A stretch of 64,000 nucleotides of DNA from JAPPKS01 sp963667895. GTDB taxonomy: Bacteria > Poribacteria > WGA-4E > PCPOR2b. The stretch lies in contig OZ245030.1 in NCBI GenBank assembly GCA_965223985.1, positions 124,001 through 188,000 on the forward strand. Direction: 5' to 3'. The notes beneath the pieces are model-generated. The model was not told where the DNA came from, searched no databases, and saw only the letters and a list, made by a program, of their open reading frames with translations. Of this stretch, positions 9,234 through 18,983 are shown piece by piece (position 1 is the first letter of the stretch; the number at the start of each line of letters is the position of its first letter). Made by a program: the position numbers and the translations under genes.

Positions 9234-10412
9234 CTAATAAGCTGTATAGTCCGGATCCATCTCATCAATCTGAACAGGACGTCCTTCACGAGCCGATCGA
9301 ATTGTCGCTAAGGTGCACTGCACGGTATGCACTCCATCCTCGCCAGCAAAGCGCGGCTGACGGTCCTGCAAAATGCAGTCGATGAGGTGATGAACCTGGT
9401 TAATATGGCCCTGGCTGTAATAACAGATATCCGACTGCCAGACATCGTCTCCGCCTTCGTCGAAGCGAAAACAGCGTGTCTCTCTACCTTCGTGGTGGAG
9501 AATAAGATGCTGCTGCTGTCCTGCCCACAAGAGGTTGTGACCGCCTTCTCCTAGGACTTCAATGGCCCCCTTCTCGCCGATTATCGTCGTGCTGAAGCCG
9601 CGCATGTAGTCGTATTTTCCGTTTAATCTCTCCGCTCGCATCCAAACGCCCTGGCAATCGGTATCGTCATATTTCCATGTGATGATGGGGATATCGACCT
9701 CAGGGATTGTATATGGGTCATGGTCCGCCCCGCTCTTTTTCACGTTGATTCGGCAGGTACCTGTAACCGCATAGACCTCAGCGATTTTCCGACCCAACAT
9801 CAAGTATTCAGCTGCAGCAAAGAAATGTACTGCATGGTCGAAGATCCAAGGGAAGTCACCACCGCCGGACTCTTCCCCATCCACGCGCCAGTGACGCGCG
9901 GCGGGATCTATATGCGCTGAAACCCTTTTCCGCTCCAGCCAAGTCCCATGCCGTTGTCGAACCTGCATGGGGCGTCCGATTTCGCCAGCTTCGATTAACT
10001 CGCGTGCTTTCATATGCGAAGTAATGAAGACATAAGTTTCGCCCACCACTAACTTAACCCTATTCCGGTACGCGGCTTCGCAGGCTTCGAGCCCTTCGAC
10101 TACACTGCGACAGAAGGGTTTTTCACAGTGTACATTCTTACCAGCCCCACTAGCTTGCCGCGTCATGGAAGCGTGGAGGAAAGTCGGCGTGCCAATATCA
10201 ACAGTGTTGATTGAAGCTCTTTCCAGCATATCTTCATGAGCGGTATACACATTCGCAATGCCGTGTATCGCTGCGAATTGTTCGGCTCTCTTTCTATCCA
10301 AATCGCAGACAGCGACGACTTCGGCGTGTGGATGGCTTGCATACCCTTTTAAATGGGAAGTTGCCACATGCCCCAATCCGACCATACCAACCTTTACAGT
10401 TTCCAACCCCAT
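9234..10412 (-). CDS. Gfo/Idh/MocA-family NAD(P)-dependent oxidoreductase
   Basis: 392 residues. The N-terminal Rossmann fold begins VKVGMVGLGHVATSHLKGY, with the GxGxxA-type dinucleotide site, followed by AVCDLDRKRAEQFA. The family EKP motif is present as HCEKPF. The C-terminal domain has the family's beta-sheet. Members oxidise or epimerise sugars, inositols and related polyols in the cytoplasm; the substrate cannot be told from sequence. It lies 53 bp downstream of sdhA on the same strand and may be co-transcribed. It shares only family-level features with the other Gfo/Idh/MocA gene at 17.8 kb. Confidence 0.88.
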   Translation of the reverse strand: MGLETVKVGMVGLGHVATSHLKGYASHPHAEVVAVCDLDRKRAEQFAAIHGIANVYTAHEDMLERASINTVDIGTPTFLHASMTRQASGAGKNVHCEKPFCRSVVEGLEACEAAYRNRVKLVVGETYVFITSHMKARELIEAGEIGRPMQVRQRHGTWLERKRVSAHIDPAARHWRVDGEESGGGDFPWIFDHAVHFFAAAEYLMLGRKIAEVYAVTGTCRINVKKSGADHDPYTIPEVDIPIITWKYDDTDCQGVWMRAERLNGKYDYMRGFSTTIIGEKGAIEVLGEGGHNLLWAGQQQHLILHHEGRETRCFRFDEGGDDVWQSDICYYSQGHINQVHHLIDCILQDRQPRFAGEDGVHTVQCTLATIRSAREGRPVQIDEMDPDYTAY

Positions 10413-10465
10413 TAAAATACCCTTGGAGATAAATTCGCGCGTGTTTGTTTAACTTTATGAAATGT

Positions 10466-12379
10466 TCACTTGTAACTGCGTTGGGTTAGTTCGATATTTT
10501 CAAAGCTTAGAGGTTCTTTGTGAAGAATCGGATCGCGATCTTCACCTGCGTATTCCCATGCTGCAACATAAGAGAACGTCTCGTCGTCGCGTTTAGCTTC
10601 GCCATCCAGCGTTTGACATTCTTCACGGAAGTGGACGCCGCAGGACTCTCGCCGATGCAGGGCGTCCCGCGCCATTAATTCGCCTAATTCCAGATAATCC
10701 GCGACCCTGCCAGCGAACTCAAGGTTTTTATTCAGCGTCTCGCCGCTACCTAGGATCATGACATTTTCCCAAAATTCGCTGCGCAGTCTGGATATTTCTA
10801 CTAACGCATGTTTTAGCCCTACTTCATGGCGCGATATGCCCACGCGGTCCCAGAGAACACGACCAAGTTCGCGGTGAAATTGCCTTACGGTTTTTTTGCC
10901 TTCGATGGAGAGGAGTTTTTTTATTTTGGCGTTGACTTCCGCCCCTACTTCTTTGAACGCTGGATGATCTGTTGTGACGTTTGAAAGTTCAGCGCCGGCA
11001 AGATAATTGCCAATGGTCGAAGGGATGATGAAATACCCATCGCCTAACGTTTGCATCAAAGCACTTGCGCCGAGACGGTTTGCGCCATGGTCGGAGAAAT
11101 TTGCTTCGCCCAACACGTGTAAACCAGGGATGGTACTCATTAAGTTGTAGTCTACCCACAACCCACCCATGGGGTAGTGTGCAGCAGGATAGATGCGCAT
11201 CGGCATCTCGTAAGCGTTTTGACCCGTAATTCGGTGATACATATCAAACAGGTTGCCGTATTTCTCGCTGATGTATTCTACTCCGCGTTCTTTGATGGCA
11301 TCAGTAAAATCCAGATATACAGCAAAGCCCGTTTCACCGATGCCATAACCTTCATCGCACATTGCCTTCGCGCTTCTTGATGCGATATCGCGAGGCACCA
11401 GATTTCCGAAGCTGGGATATTGCCGCTCAAGGTAGTAGTCTCTTTCTGTTTCCGGAATCTCATTGTGCCGGCGCTTATCGCCCTTCGTTTTAGGCAGCCA
11501 AACACGACCGTCATTCCGAAGACTTTCACTCATCGCAGTTAGCTTCGATTGATGATTGCCTGAAACAGGGAGACACGTAGGATGAATCTGCACAAAGCAT
11601 GGATTCGCGAAGAAGGCTCCTCGCTTGTGACAGCGCCAGATAGCCGTCGCATTGGAATTCACGGCGTTCGTAGAGAGATAGTATGCATTTCCGTAGCCGC
11701 CTGTAGCCAGGACCACGGCGTCCCCCGCATGGTACTCAATTTCGCCGGTAATCAGATTTCGGGCGACAATCCCCCGGGCTCTCTCGTCAATGACGACAAG
11801 GTCCAACATCTCGCGACGTGGATACATCTGCGCCCTTTCCGCATTGACCTGACACATTAAGGCGCCGTATGCGCCGAGCAATAGTTGTTGTCCCGTTTGT
11901 CCACGACAGTAGAACGTACGGGAAACTTGCGCGCCGCCAAAAGACCGGTTTGCAAGCAAACCGTCATACTCCCTATTAAATGGAACACCTTGTGCCACAC
12001 ACTGGTCGATAATGTTAACGCTTATCTGCGCAAGTCGATATATGTTCGCTTCCCGTGAGCGGAAATCTCCACCTTTGATGGTGTCGTAAAACAATCGCCA
12101 GATACTATCGCCGTCACCTGCATAGTTCTTAGCTGCGTTGATACCACCTTGGGCAGCAATACTATGCGCTCTTCGAGGGGAATCCTGAATGCAGAAATTC
12201 TTAACATTGTAACCTAAACCAGCTAGTGTGGAGGCGGCAGACGCTCCTGCCAAACCTGTGCCGACAACCAATATGGAGAATTTTCGCCTGTTAGAAGGGC
12301 TGACGAGACTCATCTCAAATTTGTGTCCATCCCATTTTTCCGCCAGCGCTCCGCCTGGAATTTTGGCGTCGAGTATCAT
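10466..12379 (-). CDS. sdhA: Succinate dehydrogenase/fumarate reductase flavoprotein subunit
   Basis: A 637-residue FAD-binding subunit that interconverts succinate and fumarate at the membrane. The N-terminal FAD site is FSILVVGTGLAGASAAS. The covalent-flavin histidine motif is HSIAAQGGINAAKNYAGDGD. The substrate region includes FVQIHPTCLP and HGANRLGASALMQ. The sequence style is that of the long, non-proteobacterial SdhA found in Bacteroidetes-like and Gram-positive enzymes. GGAG about 7 nt before ATG 12379 supports the start. No iron-sulfur (sdhB) or cytochrome (sdhC) gene lies on either side, so it is an orphan in this window; the partners may be elsewhere in the genome. Confidence 0.93.
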   Translation of the reverse strand: MILDAKIPGGALAEKWDGHKFEMSLVSPSNRRKFSILVVGTGLAGASAASTLAGLGYNVKNFCIQDSPRRAHSIAAQGGINAAKNYAGDGDSIWRLFYDTIKGGDFRSREANIYRLAQISVNIIDQCVAQGVPFNREYDGLLANRSFGGAQVSRTFYCRGQTGQQLLLGAYGALMCQVNAERAQMYPRREMLDLVVIDERARGIVARNLITGEIEYHAGDAVVLATGGYGNAYYLSTNAVNSNATAIWRCHKRGAFFANPCFVQIHPTCLPVSGNHQSKLTAMSESLRNDGRVWLPKTKGDKRRHNEIPETERDYYLERQYPSFGNLVPRDIASRSAKAMCDEGYGIGETGFAVYLDFTDAIKERGVEYISEKYGNLFDMYHRITGQNAYEMPMRIYPAAHYPMGGLWVDYNLMSTIPGLHVLGEANFSDHGANRLGASALMQTLGDGYFIIPSTIGNYLAGAELSNVTTDHPAFKEVGAEVNAKIKKLLSIEGKKTVRQFHRELGRVLWDRVGISRHEVGLKHALVEISRLRSEFWENVMILGSGETLNKNLEFAGRVADYLELGELMARDALHRRESCGVHFREECQTLDGEAKRDDETFSYVAAWEYAGEDRDPILHKEPLSFENIELTQRSYK

Positions 12380-12462
12380 TACAAGTCTCCCATAAAATTA
12401 AGTGTGTAAGTAGATAAGATTTTCCCTGCAACATATGCAATATGATAGTACAATGTGGTCCA

Positions 12463-14385
12463 TTAATTCAACACAGGATGCCAGCCCATGTTATATACTG
12501 TAATTTTGAAAGTTGCGTTGATGATGCTCCAAAGACAGCCCAAAGTGTAGTCCCCAAGTATCAAGCCCGCAAAAAACGGTATGGCGCGCCGGTATGCTTT
12601 CAAACCGCCATACCGAAGGATGCTTAATTTGATAGCCCAGCTGATTAACACCGGCACCCAAATATAAACCATCTCTGCCGGACTCACTCCCAGCACATAA
12701 CCTACCGGGTGAAACGGCCACCACAGGAATCGCATCTTCATCGTTAACAGGAAGCCGGTTAAAACCACACCGAGTCCCATAAATCCGGTGGTCACGTAGT
12801 CGTGTCCCGTCGGGAAAGTTAACCACCCTTGGAGGCGCTGGTCAAAGATTTCCCGACCTAGACCCGTGATGCCGGTGCCACCGTGTTGATACGCGAGGCA
12901 GAGATGTATTAGAAAACTCGCCGGTATCCCCACACCAAAGGCGAGAATCATCGCCCAAACGAGAGTTCGATTATTGATATGGGCTTGTTCGCCAATCCGA
13001 AAGGCTTCAAGTTGATTCGGCATCGGGTGAGCAGGCTGGTCCCGATTTAATCCATAAAAAAACGCGAGCACCGTTAGGTTTCGTGGACCAATCGTCCGTG
13101 GTCCCATTGATGTAACTAGTGTTCGTCCGGGATCTATCCATAACAGTTCATGAACAGCCGCGCCAAGGCCAGCCCGGACCTTCGTTACACCAAGGCCACT
13201 GCAGCAATATATCCCCAGAAATAGCAGAAATACCCATGAAGATAGCCCCGCCTTATAGCTGAAAAATAGGAGACACAGCAATCCCCCGCTGATGCCCAAA
13301 AGCGCGGTACGGTACCGTATCGGCTCATTGGCATCATCTATCCGATTATTTCCTGTAAATGCTTGCGTGAAGACACGTTTTAGGTGTCTCCGTCCAACCC
13401 AAAGCGCCAAAACGCCCAGAGCTATCCACGCGCCCTGTGCCTGTTCATCCAGATGCAGATTCCGCCAGCCCATCGTGGTGCCAAGGAACAGTTGTGTAAA
13501 TTTCTTTACGAAGTAGAAGAACCACGCAGAGAATGCCAAATCGAGAGGCATGAAATAGGAGAGCCCAATGACGAAGGGCTGGAAGGAGATACGTGTATAA
13601 ACCATGTAGCTCCACGGCTTCTCCTGGAAATTGATTCGCTGCCACCCGATAGGGATGGAAGGGAGAAAAGGGTAAAAGACGGCCAAGCCATTGAGAAGAC
13701 TAATGGCGGCGGCAATGCCGAAACCTACCCACATAAGCCTATTTCTTAAAAACGCAGATGGATTTCGTCCCATTTCCAGTGGCATCCAGGTGATCGGATA
13801 CGTAAGTCTCTCGTGCTCACTGAATTGCTTTCGGATAATCGAGTTAATGCAAATGAGGACAAAGTATAGCACAAACGTGAAGGCTGACCAATATAGCAAC
13901 GGCCCGAGCCAAGACTTGACGTGCAGTTGGGTAAAGAACGAAGTCTCACCTAGAAAAAAGCCATTGAGAACATCGTCGTCCTCGACTGTAAACCACTCGG
14001 GAACATGATGCCAGAAGAGATTCCGCCAGTCATTTTCTGCCGTAGCAAACCAGAAGGGGTGAATTAGCGGAGCTAGCAGCCGGGTCATACGATGTCCAGA
14101 CACCGTTGACGCCATAACCACCATAATGTAGATGACTAGCAGGTCTGATTCATGCAGTACAATTGCCGAACGAAGTTTCTGCGACAGAAGGTTTATGAGA
14201 ATCAGCACAAACAAGGTAAAGACCGCATTGCTGAACAGCGACATATAAGTGTGTGCTAGACCGAGTGTGAGGTCATTGACTGAAATCCAATAGGCATTGA
14301 CGACAACCAAAATGAGCCCAATGACCAGCACTCCAAAATTGAAGCCCCTTGCCTCGTTTTTTTTGGTGACAGAGAACTGATTCAC
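12463..14385 (-). CDS. Polytopic membrane protein, DUF6785/DUF6784-like
   Basis: 640 residues starting at GTG 14385, with AAGG 7 nt upstream. It has about 12 to 14 hydrophobic segments, for example FNFGVLVIGLILVVVNAYWI, LFVLILINLLS and GLLCLLFFSY. A large extramembrane stretch, FWFATAENDWRNLFWHHVPEW, follows VVMASTVSGHRMTRLLAPLI. I recognise this as the DUF6785 type, seen mainly in Poribacteria and planctomycete-like genomes; that assignment is from memory and moderate. Function is unknown, and a transporter-like role is possible from topology alone. It sits 83 bp upstream of sdhA on the same strand. Confidence 0.6.
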   Translation of the reverse strand: MNQFSVTKKNEARGFNFGVLVIGLILVVVNAYWISVNDLTLGLAHTYMSLFSNAVFTLFVLILINLLSQKLRSAIVLHESDLLVIYIMVVMASTVSGHRMTRLLAPLIHPFWFATAENDWRNLFWHHVPEWFTVEDDDVLNGFFLGETSFFTQLHVKSWLGPLLYWSAFTFVLYFVLICINSIIRKQFSEHERLTYPITWMPLEMGRNPSAFLRNRLMWVGFGIAAAISLLNGLAVFYPFLPSIPIGWQRINFQEKPWSYMVYTRISFQPFVIGLSYFMPLDLAFSAWFFYFVKKFTQLFLGTTMGWRNLHLDEQAQGAWIALGVLALWVGRRHLKRVFTQAFTGNNRIDDANEPIRYRTALLGISGGLLCLLFFSYKAGLSSWVFLLFLGIYCCSGLGVTKVRAGLGAAVHELLWIDPGRTLVTSMGPRTIGPRNLTVLAFFYGLNRDQPAHPMPNQLEAFRIGEQAHINNRTLVWAMILAFGVGIPASFLIHLCLAYQHGGTGITGLGREIFDQRLQGWLTFPTGHDYVTTGFMGLGVVLTGFLLTMKMRFLWWPFHPVGYVLGVSPAEMVYIWVPVLISWAIKLSILRYGGLKAYRRAIPFFAGLILGDYTLGCLWSIINATFKITVYNMGWHPVLN

Positions 14386-14570
14386 AAATAACCTTACTTT
14401 GACGTTGGTCTGAGTTCGGTTCGTAACATTTCACAAACCGACATTTGCGGCAATCGTCCCTTACTAAGTAGAGATAGAGCATTATCTCCCTCAAAACCAA
14501 TCCGCGTTGGACCTCTAGATGTAACGATTCTGTAGCCTCTACTTTGTCAACAAACCGTTCAGAAACTCTC

Positions 14571-15650
14571 TCATGCCTCCCAGAGCAAGTTAATTGCGCT
14601 TGCCTTGATGATAATGTAACATATCATCCCTTCTACAAGGGCAAGTTCATTGCGGGCTTCACTCGTAATCCCAATGGACAACAAATGGTCTTCAACATCT
14701 ACGGACAACGTCACACGACCTCCTTGGTCAGCAATCTGCCAAATCGTTCCGCTCAAAATGTTGCGAGCGCTAATAGAGAGATGGCGATCTGTTGCGACAA
14801 TAATATCCTGTGCTCTGATGGCAACGGGAATCAAGTCTCCAACCTTTGCTTGGGTATAGGGTACAAACAGTTTCTGCGTTCCGAGTGCTAGTTCAGTCAC
14901 GCCACGCCGTTCGTGAGACGCGATAAACGGCAAGGAGAAGACATTTTCGACTCCCGTTAGCTGTGCGACAGGTAATGCTGAGGGTGTCATCAACAGTTTA
15001 TAGGGTTCCCCGTGTGCGATGATGCGACCGTCAGACAGCCAAAAGCCTTCATCTGCCAGCGTTATCGCTTCCGCAACGGAATGGGTCACGTAAAGGATGG
15101 GTATGTCAAAGACCTGGCTGATGTGATATAAGTAAGGCAGGATGCGATTTTTTAAGCCCAAATCGAGCGAAGCCAACGGTTCATCCATTAATAACATCCG
15201 TGGGCACATCGCTAGTGCGCGCGCTGTCGCAACCCGCTGACGCTGGCCACCAGAAAGCTGTGGGGGATAACGCGTTAACAGGTCGCCAATCTCAAGGATG
15301 TCGATAATTAGCTCGGGATCAATCTCAAGATCTCCGCGCAATCGACTGGGGCGACCGTAGAGGATATTTTTCTGGACAGTGAGATGCGGGAAAAGATTCC
15401 CCTCTTGAAAAACATACCCAAAACCTCGTCTCTCCGGTGGGAGTTGCACCTTCCGCTTGGATGCGTACAGCGTCTGACCGTTGAAGGAAAGCTCTCCTTC
15501 ATCCGGATGCAAGATGCCGCTGATACAGTTGAGCAGCGTACTCTTACCACTGCCCGAAGCCCCAAAAAATGCGCTGACTTTTTTGGTAATCGTGTGATCT
15601 ATCTCGAGCTTGAAACTGCCAAGCTGCTTACGGAAACGGAGTTGTAACAT
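14571..15650 (-). CDS. modC: Molybdate-type ABC transporter ATP-binding protein
   Basis: Cytoplasmic ATPase of an ABC importer. Walker A is FGASGSGKSTLL, the ABC signature is LSGGQRQRVATARALA, and Walker B is MLLMDEPLASLD with the switch His in LYVTHSVAEA. The C-terminal about 120 residues (VAIRAQDIIVATDRH... ARNILSGTIWQI) form the Mop/TOBE anion-binding domain typical of ModC. I start at ATG 15650 (MLQLRFRKQLGSF), the family N-terminus; an upstream TTG at 15689 would add 13 atypical residues. No modA or modB lies nearby, so specificity for molybdate is inferred from the Mop domain. Confidence 0.82.
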   Translation of the reverse strand: MLQLRFRKQLGSFKLEIDHTITKKVSAFFGASGSGKSTLLNCISGILHPDEGELSFNGQTLYASKRKVQLPPERRGFGYVFQEGNLFPHLTVQKNILYGRPSRLRGDLEIDPELIIDILEIGDLLTRYPPQLSGGQRQRVATARALAMCPRMLLMDEPLASLDLGLKNRILPYLYHISQVFDIPILYVTHSVAEAITLADEGFWLSDGRIIAHGEPYKLLMTPSALPVAQLTGVENVFSLPFIASHERRGVTELALGTQKLFVPYTQAKVGDLIPVAIRAQDIIVATDRHLSISARNILSGTIWQIADQGGRVTLSVDVEDHLLSIGITSEARNELALVEGMICYIIIKASAINLLWEA

Positions 15651-15841
15651 AGTGTGGACGAATTCACAGATTCGGTCGGAAGCACGCAAGTAATCACTAT
15701 GTGAAGAGCTTTAAAACCGTACGACACACAGGCGAAGTGTGAAAACGGAATTCCTAATATACATTTTTCCTATGGTTCGCACGGTACCGAGTAATACACA
15801 TGGGCAGGATGGAAGAAACTTGAGTGAATTTACAGAATTAT

Positions 15842-16531
15842 TCAAAACTCCGGTGTTTCCTCCTCAAGATCTTCTATTTCTTCCGTTGGCGATTCAATTT
15901 CCATTTGTTTTTCTAGCGGTTCTGCTTTCTCTTTAGCTGCTTCCGCCCCTTCAGTGTTTTCTGTGTTTTTGCGATTCTTGTCATCTTTCTTTTCTAATCC
16001 GTATAATTCAATCTCATGAATCACGGTATTCGCACGCTTCACCTGACGTCCTCTCATTACACCGCTTGGTGTAGGTACACCGGGCATCCGCTGGTCATCG
16101 AATGTGCCGCCAATCTGCAATCGAATTCGATCCGTAACGGCGCTCACTCGCAAATCAAGCGTCGGCTCGCGGTTATTCTTCACCTGCTTAACTACTTTCC
16201 AATGCCCCTGCCCACCTAGTCCGCCTAGTCCTTGGTAGACAATTACATCCTCAATGTTCGTACCCCTGATGATAACTCGGTGGATCGGCTTTCGGGTCGG
16301 CAGTGTGACAATAATCCGGTGACCGGCTTTGTTACCGGATCCCGAATCTCCGTCGATCATCTCTAGTACGGGATACTCAGAATTTTTGAAGACATAAATA
16401 CACGTTGTTCCATCAAGGGCAGCATAGTTTTCACTCCAGCCCTGCGGTAAAACGATGTTATTTACCAAACCCGAACATCCGAATGCAAAACAAAATAAGA
16501 TGACCATGCATATATGTAGGAGATATTTCAT
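15842..16531 (-). CDS. Putative lipoprotein with beta-sandwich-like domain and acidic tail
   Basis: 229 residues from ATG 16531. The N-terminus MKYLLHICMVILFCFAFGC ends in a lipobox-like FAFGC, so it is probably exported and lipidated. The middle (VTLPTRKPIHRVIIRGTNI... LRVSAVTDRIRLQIGG) looks like a beta-sandwich related to F5/8 type C or similar carbohydrate-binding folds; this is a weak structural guess. The last about 50 residues are low-complexity Lys/Glu/Thr (KNTENTEGAEAAKEKAE) ending very acidic. No catalytic motif is seen. It faces a long stretch without intact genes. Confidence 0.65.
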   Translation of the reverse strand: MKYLLHICMVILFCFAFGCSGLVNNIVLPQGWSENYAALDGTTCIYVFKNSEYPVLEMIDGDSGSGNKAGHRIIVTLPTRKPIHRVIIRGTNIEDVIVYQGLGGLGGQGHWKVVKQVKNNREPTLDLRVSAVTDRIRLQIGGTFDDQRMPGVPTPSGVMRGRQVKRANTVIHEIELYGLEKKDDKNRKNTENTEGAEAAKEKAEPLEKQMEIESPTEEIEDLEEETPEF

Positions 16532-17297
16532 CGCGATTGCTGGCAAGACTTTGCACAAAGGTGTAACTCAACAGGATCGGTTTGGAGACGGTTATCCATT
16601 GACAATCCGATCGACTCGTGATAAGATATTACGCAGGTTAAAAAGTGAAATAGAAGCCGGTCAATATGTACGTAAATACGTTCAGAAATCAGGGGATAGC
16701 AAATCCTTCTGTGCCTCCAATATCTTAATCTTCTTTGTTCATTTCATTTTTGAACCGAAATTTAACGGGCGATGCTGCCTAACAACAGATTTAACAACGT
16801 TGGCTTTGCTTTCTCTTTTGGTGAAGTGTAGCAAAGTTTAACTTCGTATGCAAGCACAAAATCTCGGTACCGAAAGTGAGTTGTCTAAGAGTATCAAAGC
16901 AGTCCATAAAGCTACTAAAATAATTGGCTTTGCGATACTGCTTAGATACGGTCCTGAATTGAGCAATAGACCAACCCAGATAATGACATGACTCTCTTTT
17001 CCTTAACGAACTCCCCAACAGCCGAGTGAGATCTGGCAACTACTCTATTGTTAGCTTTCTTCCGTAGCAAATGGGAATCTGTTGTCCTGTTCACGTTTTG
17101 CCTGTAAAGACGCACATATATCAGGTGCGAGATTGCTCTCTTTCTCCACCCCAATAAAGTAATTGCTTCTGCGTGAACTAAGGAAACCTCCCACTTGTGT
17201 AGGCGAGCCATAAGATCCTTCGAACAGTCGTTATCCGTATCAATGGACAATCGATATTCTGTTTGCGCTTTACGGAAGAATTAGCCGGGAGAGACAG
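16532..17297. other. Region without an intact gene
   Basis: About 770 bp in which short ORFs on both strands lack ribosome binding sites and recognisable domains. I see no RNA gene or strong repeat. It may be the decayed surroundings of the gene remnant at 17298. Confidence 0.4.
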
Positions 17298-17720
17298 ATG
17301 GCATACAGAATTTGTCCAACAGCCGCTTCAGACGCATCGACGACTTTTCAGATTGAGTTGGATCCCCGCGCGATTACAGCGATGGACGAAATCGAAAGGT
17401 GCGGTGCACGGAGTGCGTAGCGTGAAGCAATATTGCGCAAACACCTCGGCACAGATTACGATAAGGGTTACCGAGGAACAGCATGGGGGCGTTTCGGAAT
17501 TTCAGAAGGACTTACGCCCGCAAAACTAGCTGAAATGCTCGTTTAACATGGAGAATCTTTCGATCCATGTGCTGAACGTGAGACATTCGATTACAGCATG
17601 ATGATTAACGTCGAGTCGGAGCTGCATTCCCAATTGGAATTTGTCTCTGAGCACATATTGAATGCTATTGCGGAAGCGTACAAAGGGCAGATCATCGCGT
17701 GTATACATCGTTGCAGATGA
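17298..17720 (+). pseudogene. Gene remnant with two in-frame stop codons
   Basis: One reading frame from ATG 17298 to TGA 17718-17720 reads as protein throughout (e.g. REAILRKHLGTDYDKGYRG, WGRFGISEGLTPAKLAEML, ERETFDYSMMINVESELH) but is interrupted by TAG at 17418 and TAA at 17544. The product family is not recognised. Nonsense mutations without frameshift point to decay rather than sequencing error. It lies directly upstream of the Gfo/Idh/MocA gene and could once have been its operon partner. Confidence 0.35.
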
Positions 17721-17762
17721 CATCCAGACACTCAACTCGGCCATCTCGAAGGACCAATGTTT

Positions 17763-18842
17763 ATGGATGAAACTACAAAAATCGCTTTGATTGGAATCAC
17801 ACATCCACACGCAATTGCGCATTTGAATACGCTTAACTGGATCGATTCAGTTGCCAGTATTCCAATCTATGATTCAGATGAATGCGCTTTGCAGGATTTC
17901 AAGGAAAGATCGGAAGGAAAGAAGATCGAAAAAAGTTATACTAGTCTTGATGCACTGTTAGAGCGAAGCGACGTGCCGGTGGTATTCGTCTGTTTACGCA
18001 ATGACGAAACACCAAATGTCCTAATCCGCGCGGCAGAAGCGGGAAAGCATATTGTTGTCGAAAAACCTGTTGCCCGGTGTGCTAAAGAACTGGAACCTGC
18101 GTTGCAGGCTGTAAAGAAGGCAGGTGTCAAGTTGACGGTGTGTTTTCAAAATCGTTATCACCCTGTCTCCCAGGCAATCTACAAACTGGTCGCAGAAGGT
18201 ATCCTGGGACAGCCGATGGGTGTTGAGATACGCTTTGTTACATCTCAGGTAAGGCATCGCAACCCAGAGCATTGGCTGTTCAAAAAAGAGCTCTCCGGAG
18301 GAGGCATTCTTTCATGGCTTGGTTGTCACTATCTAGACTTGATCTGCTACTTCATGCGAGAAGAAATTACGCAAGTCAGCGCTGTCTTGGCTACACGTAG
18401 CGGTGTAGCTATTGATGTTGAGGATTCGGCATCGCTCTCCCTCCGTTTTCAGAGTGGAATGATTGGAACGCTTCATGCAGGTTATATGTTGCCGTTCAGC
18501 GGGCAAGGCTACTTGGGACCGTCATACGATACCTACATCTCTATTCGTGGTACAGCGGGCAATATCGTTTGGGACCCGACACAAGAGGGTACCCCCTCCT
18601 TTTCCGCCGAAAGTACAATTCCTGCGTGGCAAGCGTCTCACCGTCGAACTTTCCGATACAAACTCCCCCAATGTGATGCTTATGGAGGTGCACACGGCGT
18701 GCAATTTGTCCAGGATTTTCTAGACGCAATCCAGAGGGGCACTGAGCCAATGATTACCGGCCGTGACATGCTTCGTGTTTTGCGTGTTCTCGACGCTGCG
18801 TATGAATCGAACAAAACGGGTCGTCATGTGCAAATTGAATAG
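17763..18842 (+). CDS. Gfo/Idh/MocA-family oxidoreductase
   Basis: 359 residues with an N-terminal NAD(P)-binding domain (KIALIGITHPHAIAHLNTL) and the family motif IVVEKPVARCAKEL holding the conserved EKP lysine. The C-terminal domain contains GGGILSWLGCHYLDLICYF, with His and Asp in the usual catalytic region. The dinucleotide loop reads GITHPHA rather than the common GxGxxG/A, which is a variant worth noting. AAGGA at 17749-17753 fits ATG 17763 (9 nt) better than ATG 17757 (3 nt). Substrate is unknown, probably a sugar or polyol. Confidence 0.85.
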   Translation: MDETTKIALIGITHPHAIAHLNTLNWIDSVASIPIYDSDECALQDFKERSEGKKIEKSYTSLDALLERSDVPVVFVCLRNDETPNVLIRAAEAGKHIVVEKPVARCAKELEPALQAVKKAGVKLTVCFQNRYHPVSQAIYKLVAEGILGQPMGVEIRFVTSQVRHRNPEHWLFKKELSGGGILSWLGCHYLDLICYFMREEITQVSAVLATRSGVAIDVEDSASLSLRFQSGMIGTLHAGYMLPFSGQGYLGPSYDTYISIRGTAGNIVWDPTQEGTPSFSAESTIPAWQASHRRTFRYKLPQCDAYGGAHGVQFVQDFLDAIQRGTEPMITGRDMLRVLRVLDAAYESNKTGRHVQIE

Positions 18843-18983
18843 GAACGGCATTCCACATGAATGTCATCGTTTCAGTTAGGAAGTAATAGTTATAAAGCCG
18901 ATTCATCTCCTCAGTCGAGCGTGGGAAAGTGCTGAAGAGAAACCGCTTCTCGTAGACAAAAATGGTATGTCAAGAGTAATAAT

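Noticed and set aside
13384..13749. Plus-strand 121-residue ORF inside the polytopic membrane protein gene
   Set aside because: It is fully antisense to a clear coding gene and has no domain or ribosome binding site.
15651..15689. Longer modC start at TTG 15689
   Set aside because: The extra 13 residues do not resemble the family N-terminus, and ATG 15650 begins exactly where the ABC domain should.
17298..17720. Stop-codon recoding or an alternative genetic code
   Set aside because: TAG, TAA and TGA all terminate intact, full-length genes throughout the window (e.g. pepA TGA, the lipoprotein before ispE TAG), and no SECIS-like or suppressor context is seen.
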